Source: Burkholderiales bacterium RIFCSPHIGHO2_12_FULL_61_11 (lineage in GTDB: Bacteria; Pseudomonadota; Gammaproteobacteria; Burkholderiales; Burkholderiaceae_C). Taken from it: a stretch of 9,350 nucleotides of DNA. The DNA lies in the NCBI GenBank assembly GCA_001770785.1, contig MERZ01000059.1, positions 1-9,350 on the forward strand, given 5' to 3'. Numbering within the stretch: position 1 is the stretch's first letter; each line of letters opens with the position of its first letter. The notes beneath the pieces are model-generated. The model did no database searches. It was not told the origin of the DNA and worked only from the letters and a program-made list of their open reading frames with translations. Position numbers and translations under genes: made by a program. Below, in pieces: positions 5,430-9,350 of the stretch.

Positions 5430-6488
5430 ATGCCGAGCATGGTTCCCGTAACCCATCGAGACGACACGCCCGGCATCGCCGCCAAGCTGGACTTTCTGCG
5501 CACCTGTGTGGGCCACCCTGTGCAGACGATAGAGACCCACATGTCGTGGCTTGTGCTTGGCCCCGAGCGGGTGCTGAAGCTGAAGAAGCCGGTGCGCTAC
5601 CCTTTCCTCGACTTCTCGACGCTGGCCTTGCGCGAGGCCAATGCGCGCGAGGAACTGCGGCTCAACCGGCGCCTGGCACCTCGGGTCTACCTCGGTCTGC
5701 TCGCCCTTCAGTGGAATGGCCATGATTTCAGCCTCGTGCCCGAGGAGCGGCTGCCGGCGCCGGGCCGCCCCGTCGACTGGCTGGTGTCGATGCAGCGCCT
5801 GCCCGACGAGCGCATGCTCGACCACATGCTGGGTGCCGGCCGGGCGACGCCCACAGACATCGACGCGCTGGTCGCCGTGCTCGTGCCGTTCTACCGCCAC
5901 GCGCCGCGCACGGCCATTACCGCCGAGGAGCACCTGTCCCGGCTGCGGCGCGAACGCGCGATCGACCGCGAGGTGTTGCTGAACCCCCGCTTCGAACTGC
6001 CCGCCGCCGCCGCGACGCTCGACCGCATGGACGCCGCCTTCGCCGCGCACGAGGTCGAGATCGCCGATCGCGTGCGCGCGCACTGTCTGGTTGACGGCCA
6101 CGGCGACCTGCGGCCCGAACATGTGTGCCTGCTCGATCCGCCGGTTGTCATCGACTGCCTCGAGTTCAACGCCGCGATGCGCCAGATCGACCCCTTTGAC
6201 GAACTGGTCTTCCTCGGCCTGGAGTGCGAGATGATCGGCGCACCGTGGGTCGCCGAGCGCCTCGTCGAGCGCTGCGCCGAGGCGCTCGGCGATCGCCCGC
6301 CCGCTGCGCTGCTGCAGCTGTATGTCGCCCAGCGGGCGCAGCGGCGCGCCCGGCTCGCGCTCGCGCATCTGCTTGAGCCTGCGCCGCGCAAGCCCGAGAA
6401 GTGGCTGCCGCTCGCCCGGCGCTACGTCGCGCGCACCGCGGCCGCGCTCGATGCGGTCATGGCCGCCACGCCCCATGGCTGCGCCTGA
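5430..6488 (+). CDS. COG2187 aminoglycoside-phosphotransferase-like (protein-kinase fold) protein
   Basis: This 352-residue protein has a eukaryotic-kinase-like/APH fold. The N-terminal lobe starts with ETHMSWLVLGPERVLKLKKPVRYPFLDFST (35-64), in which K50, K52 or K53 is a candidate nucleotide-binding lysine. The catalytic loop is HGDLRPEHV (224-232, D226 as the likely base) and the metal-binding aspartate is D242 in VIDCLEFN. These are hallmarks of COG2187, a family with unknown substrate. In many bacteria the COG2187 domain is followed by a P-loop kinase domain of about 170 residues; here the protein ends soon after the APH part, so it is the stand-alone form. The ATG at 5430 and another at 5439 are both possible and neither has a clear ribosome binding site. 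The 3' end overlaps the convergent PRPP-synthetase gene by 32 bp. GC content is far above that of the genes to the left. Aminoglycoside resistance should not be inferred. Confidence 0.82.
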   Translation: MPSMVPVTHRDDTPGIAAKLDFLRTCVGHPVQTIETHMSWLVLGPERVLKLKKPVRYPFLDFSTLALREANAREELRLNRRLAPRVYLGLLALQWNGHDFSLVPEERLPAPGRPVDWLVSMQRLPDERMLDHMLGAGRATPTDIDALVAVLVPFYRHAPRTAITAEEHLSRLRRERAIDREVLLNPRFELPAAAATLDRMDAAFAAHEVEIADRVRAHCLVDGHGDLRPEHVCLLDPPVVIDCLEFNAAMRQIDPFDELVFLGLECEMIGAPWVAERLVERCAEALGDRPPAALLQLYVAQRAQRRARLALAHLLEPAPRKPEKWLPLARRYVARTAAALDAVMAATPHGCA

Positions 6489-7416
6489 TTGCGTCCGCGA
6501 ACAGCGGCACGCTCGACACGACTTGCAGCTTGCGCGCGGCCGGGCTCGCGAGTCCGAGGCGAAACGGCGGCACGCTGTCGGTGACGACCAGCCGCGCGAT
6601 GGGCTCGCCGGCCAGCACATCCCCGGCCGGGTCGAAGAACAGGCCGTGCGCGGCGAACGCCACCACCGCCTTGGCGCCGGCACGGTGCAGCGCGGCGGCC
6701 GCGCGCAGCATGGTCTCGCCGGTGGCGATCAGGTCGTCCAGCAGCAGCACGGTCGCGCCCGCCACTTCGCCGGCGACGAGCTCGCCGCCGCTGACCAGGC
6801 CGGCGCTGCGCCTCTTGTCGACCATTGCGAAGCCGATCTCGCGCGTCAGGCGCTGCTCCAGCGATTCGCGCCAAAGCTGGGCGCGCTTGACACCACCCGG
6901 GTCGGGCGAGGCCACGGCGATAGCACCAGACGCCGCGATCTCGTTGGCGAGCGTCTCGAACACTCGATGGGCCTCAAGGTGCATCGTCGGGCAGCGGAAC
7001 GCGTTCTGGAACGCGGCGACGTTGTGGACCTCGAGCACGATGATCTGCGCGGTGCCGACCGCCTCGAACAGTTGCGCCACGTAGCGCAGCGTCACCGGGT
7101 CCCAAGGCTTGGTCTGGCGGTCCTTGCGCGCGTAGGCAAGGTAGGGCACGACCGCCGTCACGCGCGCCGCGCCGTGCTCGCGCAGCGTCGCGATGAACAT
7201 CAGCAGCCGCGCCAGCTTGTCATGAGGGCTCAAGTCGGGGCCACCGTGCAGGCCGTGCACGACGTAGGCGTCGGCCCCGCGCGGGTCGACCAGCGGCCGC
7301 AGCTTGCATTCGCCGTCAGCGAAGGACCGGTCTTCATGGGGTGAGATCGGCACGTCGAGCGCGACGGCCAGCGTCGTGGCGAATGGGCTTTGCGGCTCGA
7401 GCGCGAACAGCAGCAT
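6457..7416 (-). CDS. Ribose-phosphate pyrophosphokinase family protein (PRPP synthetase)
   Basis: This 319-residue enzyme family makes PRPP from ribose 5-phosphate and ATP for nucleotide synthesis. Signature blocks seen in order: FADGE (32-36); PYLAYARKDRQTKP (91-104), matching the ATP-binding loop; EVH (129-131), at the place of the usual Asp-x-His metal motif; SPDPGG (170-175); DKRR (200-203), the catalytic flexible loop; and the PRPP-binding DDLIATGET (227-235). Two positions differ from classical housekeeping enzymes: E129 replaces Asp, and K98 stands where Gln is usual in RQDR. These, with the stress-gene context, suggest a divergent second copy and not the main prs gene. The ATG at 7416 has a strong ribosome binding site (AGAAGGA at 7430-7424). 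The DHH gene ends 70 bp upstream on the same strand. A role in recycling nucleotides together with a nucleoside phosphorylase is plausible but unproven. Confidence 0.87.
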   Translation of the reverse strand: MLLFALEPQSPFATTLAVALDVPISPHEDRSFADGECKLRPLVDPRGADAYVVHGLHGGPDLSPHDKLARLLMFIATLREHGAARVTAVVPYLAYARKDRQTKPWDPVTLRYVAQLFEAVGTAQIIVLEVHNVAAFQNAFRCPTMHLEAHRVFETLANEIAASGAIAVASPDPGGVKRAQLWRESLEQRLTREIGFAMVDKRRSAGLVSGGELVAGEVAGATVLLLDDLIATGETMLRAAAALHRAGAKAVVAFAAHGLFFDPAGDVLAGEPIARLVVTDSVPPFRLGLASPAARKLQVVSSVPLFADAIRRSHGAWRP

Positions 7417-7486
7417 GGTGAAATCCTTCTGTTTGGAGAGTCCAGCCTGCGCTTGCCTGGATGCGCCCGGTTTGATTTCGCGCAAC

Positions 7487-8461
7487 TCAGGCGCAGTCGC
7501 CCCAGCGCGCGGCCCCGAAGGCGCGAATGAAGCGCTCGACCTCGGCCTCAGGCAGATGGTCGATGCCCCCCGCCGCTGCCCGGCCGGAGCCGCCGAAGCG
7601 GCTGCACAAGGCCGCCGCGCCGCCCGGCGCATCGAGCGGCGCGCGTACGCTGACGCGCCAGCCGCCGGAATGCGCGGGCAGCAACAGCGCGTGGGCGCGC
7701 CGCGGCTCGCGGTTCGCCAGCTGATTGGCCAGGCAGCCAACGACGCGGCGGCTCCACGCTGCGGCCGGCAGCAGCAGCACGCTGCCGCGCGCGTCCTGCC
7801 AGTGAGGTTCGATGCGCGCGGCACGCGCCAGGTCATCTTGACGCCGCGCGTCGATCTCGCGCAGCACCGCCTCGCCCGCCAGCATCTCCAGCGGGTCCTG
7901 GTAGCGCGACATCAGCGCGTACAGGCGGGCCGGCGCCATGAACACATCGGCCTCGTCGTCGCCGTAGGCGTTGTAGTTGATCGCCTCGCCGATCATGCGC
8001 AGGCTCGCGATCTGCTCGCCACGCAGGTCTGCCGCCGCGGCGAGTCGCTCGGCCACGCGGCCGAGGTTGTCGCCGAAGGCGCCGGCAACGGCCCAGGCGC
8101 GGTAGCGGCCGTCCAGGGCATGATCGACGAGCACGCTGGTGCAGACGTCGGCAGCGGTGTCGATGTGCGCCTCGAATCCCGGGTGGGACACCGCGGCGCC
8201 GGGATCATGGTGGTCGAAATAGCGCACACGCGCGCCGCTCTCGAGCAGCCGCATGAGCGCGGGGCGGTTGCGCGCCAGGGAGATGTCGCACACCAGCACC
8301 TCGTCGCCTGCGCTGGCGTCCACGCGTTCGAGCAGCTCGATGTCGCGCTTCAGGCCGGTGATGAGCGTCGCCTCGGCTGGTTCGTGCAGCCGCCACTGCC
8401 GCACAGCGCACAGGCCGTCGGCATCGCCGTTGCAGACGTCGAAGCGGCGCGTCACGACCAT
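7487..8461 (-). CDS. DHH/DHHA1-family phosphoesterase
   Basis: This 324-residue protein has the ordered motifs of DHH phosphoesterases: NGDADG (11-16), CDIS (58-61, Asp59), the naming motif FDHHDPG (82-88), AGAFGDN (126-132) and a C-terminal DHHA1-type GGSGRAAAGG (290-299). The Asp and His residues bind two Mn ions. Family members cleave short oligonucleotides (nanoRNase), cyclic dinucleotides, pAp or polyphosphate-like substrates, and the substrate here is not clear. No PAS, GGDEF or membrane domain is present, so it is not GdpP. The start at 8461 is placed by homology, since NGDADG normally lies 8-12 residues from the start; no ribosome binding site precedes it, only a T-rich run. It follows Hsp20 by 112 bp and precedes the PRPP-synthetase gene by 70 bp, suggesting a role in nucleotide turnover. 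GC content is very high. Confidence 0.87.
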   Translation of the reverse strand: MVVTRRFDVCNGDADGLCAVRQWRLHEPAEATLITGLKRDIELLERVDASAGDEVLVCDISLARNRPALMRLLESGARVRYFDHHDPGAAVSHPGFEAHIDTAADVCTSVLVDHALDGRYRAWAVAGAFGDNLGRVAERLAAAADLRGEQIASLRMIGEAINYNAYGDDEADVFMAPARLYALMSRYQDPLEMLAGEAVLREIDARRQDDLARAARIEPHWQDARGSVLLLPAAAWSRRVVGCLANQLANREPRRAHALLLPAHSGGWRVSVRAPLDAPGGAAALCSRFGGSGRAAAGGIDHLPEAEVERFIRAFGAARWGDCA

Positions 8462-8515
8462 GGTCTAAAAAAACTCGAACTCACCGCTGCCATCGGTCTT
8501 GCACAGCGAAACCGA

Positions 8516-8547
8516 TGCGCAGCACCGGAGTGCCCGGCTGCTGCGCA
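8516..8547 (-). other. Strong hairpin between hsp20 and the DHH gene
   Basis: TGCGCAGCA (8516-8524) and TGCTGCGCA (8539-8547) are perfect inverted repeats. Inside them CCGG (8525-8528) pairs with CCGG (8534-8537), leaving one bulged C and a five-base loop, about 13 paired bases in all. It lies 26 bp after the hsp20 stop in the direction of transcription. Only TTT occurs after it, then a second possible stem (CATCGGT with ACCGATG, 8491-8517) and a seven-T run at 8473-8467. It may end part of the transcripts or protect the hsp20 mRNA, lowering expression of the next gene. Confidence 0.55.
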
Positions 8548-8573
8548 TCCCGTGTTGCCATGCGGTGCCTACC

Positions 8574-9005
8574 TTATTGCACCGCGATCTTCTTGGACGC
8601 GGGCGAGGCCTTCTTCGGCAGCTCCAGCGACAAAACACCATCGGTGTACTTGGCCACCACCTTGCTGTCGTCCACGTCCTGCGCCAAGCTGAACGTGCGC
8701 GAGATGTTGCCCCAGTAGCGCTCGCTGCACAGGACCTTGCCGCCGCTTCCCTTCGTCTCCTTTTCGCGATTCACCTCGGCATCGATCTGCACGATGTTGC
8801 CGTCGATGCGGACGTTGATGTCCTCTTTCTTGACCCCCGGGATGTCGGCCTTGACCAGATAGGCATTTTCCTTTTCCGAGACATCGACGCGCATTTTCAG
8901 CGCGGGGGTGTCGGCGTCGAAGGCGACCGGGGTAAAAAAGCGGCGCATGGCCATATCAAAGGGATCTGCGACTGCTAAGGGATCCAGTACACGAAGGTTG
9001 TTCAT
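8574..9005 (-). CDS. Small heat-shock protein, Hsp20/alpha-crystallin family
   Basis: This 143-residue ATP-independent chaperone holds unfolding proteins in soluble form. The alpha-crystallin domain spans about 37-131 and includes ADIPGVKKEDINVRIDGN, then the GNISRTFSLAQDVD segment with the conserved Arg103, and the closing DGVLSLELPK motif (122-131). The C-terminal IAV (140-142) fits the I-x-I/V anchor used for oligomer assembly. The N-terminal arm is short and has phenylalanines (F16, F23, F24, F29). The start is certain: AAAGGAGA at 9021-9014, eight bases from the ATG. It is the second gene seen in the minus-strand stress series, 54 bp after the BON-domain gene. No clear sigma-32 or ROSE-type thermosensor element is visible in that gap, so transcription probably starts further upstream. 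Confidence 0.95.
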   Translation of the reverse strand: MNNLRVLDPLAVADPFDMAMRRFFTPVAFDADTPALKMRVDVSEKENAYLVKADIPGVKKEDINVRIDGNIVQIDAEVNREKETKGSGGKVLCSERYWGNISRTFSLAQDVDDSKVVAKYTDGVLSLELPKKASPASKKIAVQ

Positions 9006-9059
9006 GATAATTTTCTCCTTTGGGTTGATTGAAGACGTTGATGAAAAATGCCGGTGTCT

Positions 9060-9350
9060 TCAAATACCGACTTGAAGCTTGTCCACGACGCGCGAGACAC
9101 CGCGCGCCGAGAACGCCGCGCCGACGGCCGCCTCGCGCTCGGCCATCGAGTGCACATGACCCCACAGGGTGACCACGCCGCCCTCGACTTCGATGGTGAG
9201 ATGCCTGGCCTCCCGCATGGCTTGCCGCGTCAGGGCGGCAGTGATCTGCGCGCCGATATCCTGGCCGCTCGCGCGCGGCTTGATGGTGATGCGGTTGTAC
9301 AGACCGCGCACACCCGTCAATGTCCGGACGCATTGCTCGGCACGGGCAAG
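9060..9350 (-). CDS. BON-domain protein, C-terminal part (partial)
   Basis: The minus-strand frame is open from the window edge to a TGA at 9062-9060, giving 96 residues of a longer protein. The last 75 form one BON domain: IGAQITAALTRQAMREARHLTIEVEGGVVTLWGHVHSMAEREAAVGAAFSARGVSRVVDKLQV, with the conserved glycine in the GGVVTLWGHV turn and the GV near the end. The first visible residues (EQCVRTLTGVRGLYNRITIKPR) look like the end of a preceding BON domain, so the protein has at least two. BON domains bind phospholipid or support envelope integrity in OsmY and related proteins; whether a signal peptide exists cannot be seen. A TTG at 9320 is not a credible start, because the BON pattern continues upstream of it. 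It lies directly before hsp20, probably in one operon. Confidence 0.88.
   Translation of the reverse strand, partial: LARAEQCVRTLTGVRGLYNRITIKPRASGQDIGAQITAALTRQAMREARHLTIEVEGGVVTLWGHVHSMAEREAAVGAAFSARGVSRVVDKLQVGI

Noticed and set aside
5430..6488. Aminoglycoside resistance gene
   Set aside because: The HGD motif is shared by the whole APH fold; the HGDLRPEH and VIDCLEFN blocks place it in COG2187, which is not known for resistance.
5400..6683. Open frame of 427 codons on the minus strand
   Set aside because: It is antisense to the COG2187 gene, with Arg/Gly/Ala-rich low-complexity composition and no motif; an effect of very high GC content.
7472..7485. FNR-like TTGATTTCGCGCAA before the PRPP-synthetase gene
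   Set aside because: Only the left half is good; two of five right-half positions fail, and no -10 element is found at the expected distance.
7417..7836. N-terminal extension of 140 residues on the PRPP-synthetase frame
   Set aside because: The extension overlaps the DHH gene in another frame, is Arg/Ala-rich, and the ATG at 7416 has a strong ribosome binding site and begins the family sequence.
7304..8692. Open frame of 462 codons on the plus strand
   Set aside because: It covers the antisense of the DHH gene and parts of its neighbours; the minus-strand products have clear catalytic motifs and this one has none.
9031..9061. Inverted repeat GAAGAC/GTCTTC between the BON gene and hsp20
   Set aside because: Six pairs with a 19-base loop and no T run; too weak to call a terminator or thermosensor.

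Overview
The window looks like chromosomal DNA from a GC-rich Burkholderiales betaproteobacterium, possibly of the Polaromonas, Rhodoferax or Variovorax kind. This rests on recognised protein families, high-GC codon use and gene content; no marker gene is present, so the genus is a guess. I see no rRNA, tRNA, CRISPR array, insertion sequence or integrase.

Left part (1-2812, + strand). The window opens in the 3' end of a luciferase-like flavin monooxygenase gene, followed by a compact MetE-type methionine synthase with all four zinc ligands. Next comes a decayed zone: a fragment of a beta-lactamase-family serine hydrolase, then a glycine-zipper envelope protein whose reading frame has lost any convincing start, signal peptide or N-terminal anchor. 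A secreted, His/Asp/Lys-rich protein of unknown function follows, closed by a good intrinsic terminator at 2784-2812.

Middle part (2813-5429). Three small + strand genes with good ribosome binding sites follow: a DUF427 protein, a UspA-family universal stress protein with the full ATP-binding motif, and a YdcH/DUF465 protein. They converge on a tight - strand operon. In transcription order this holds a 46-residue basic protein, a VF530/DUF2132 protein and the pseudouridine synthase RluA, whose GTG start overlaps the end of the VF530 gene.

Right part (5430-9350). Base composition rises sharply between about 5430 and 8460. In this stretch lie a COG2187 kinase-like protein on the + strand and, convergent with it and overlapping by 32 bp, a - strand series. 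In transcription order that series is a BON-domain protein (running off the window), an Hsp20 small heat-shock protein, a DHH-family phosphoesterase and a PRPP-synthetase family enzyme.

The combination of BON, Hsp20, DHH and PRPP synthetase, with a UspA protein 2 kb away, resembles the low-oxygen/dormancy stress loci of betaproteobacteria, such as the lxa locus of Burkholderia cenocepacia. If so, the genes would join protein and envelope protection to nucleotide and ribose-phosphate recycling under low oxygen. That functional link is inference. I found no fully convincing FNR/Anr box and no clearly new system. The best candidates for follow-up are the PRPP-synthetase/DHH/COG2187 group and the decayed zone at 1393-1720.
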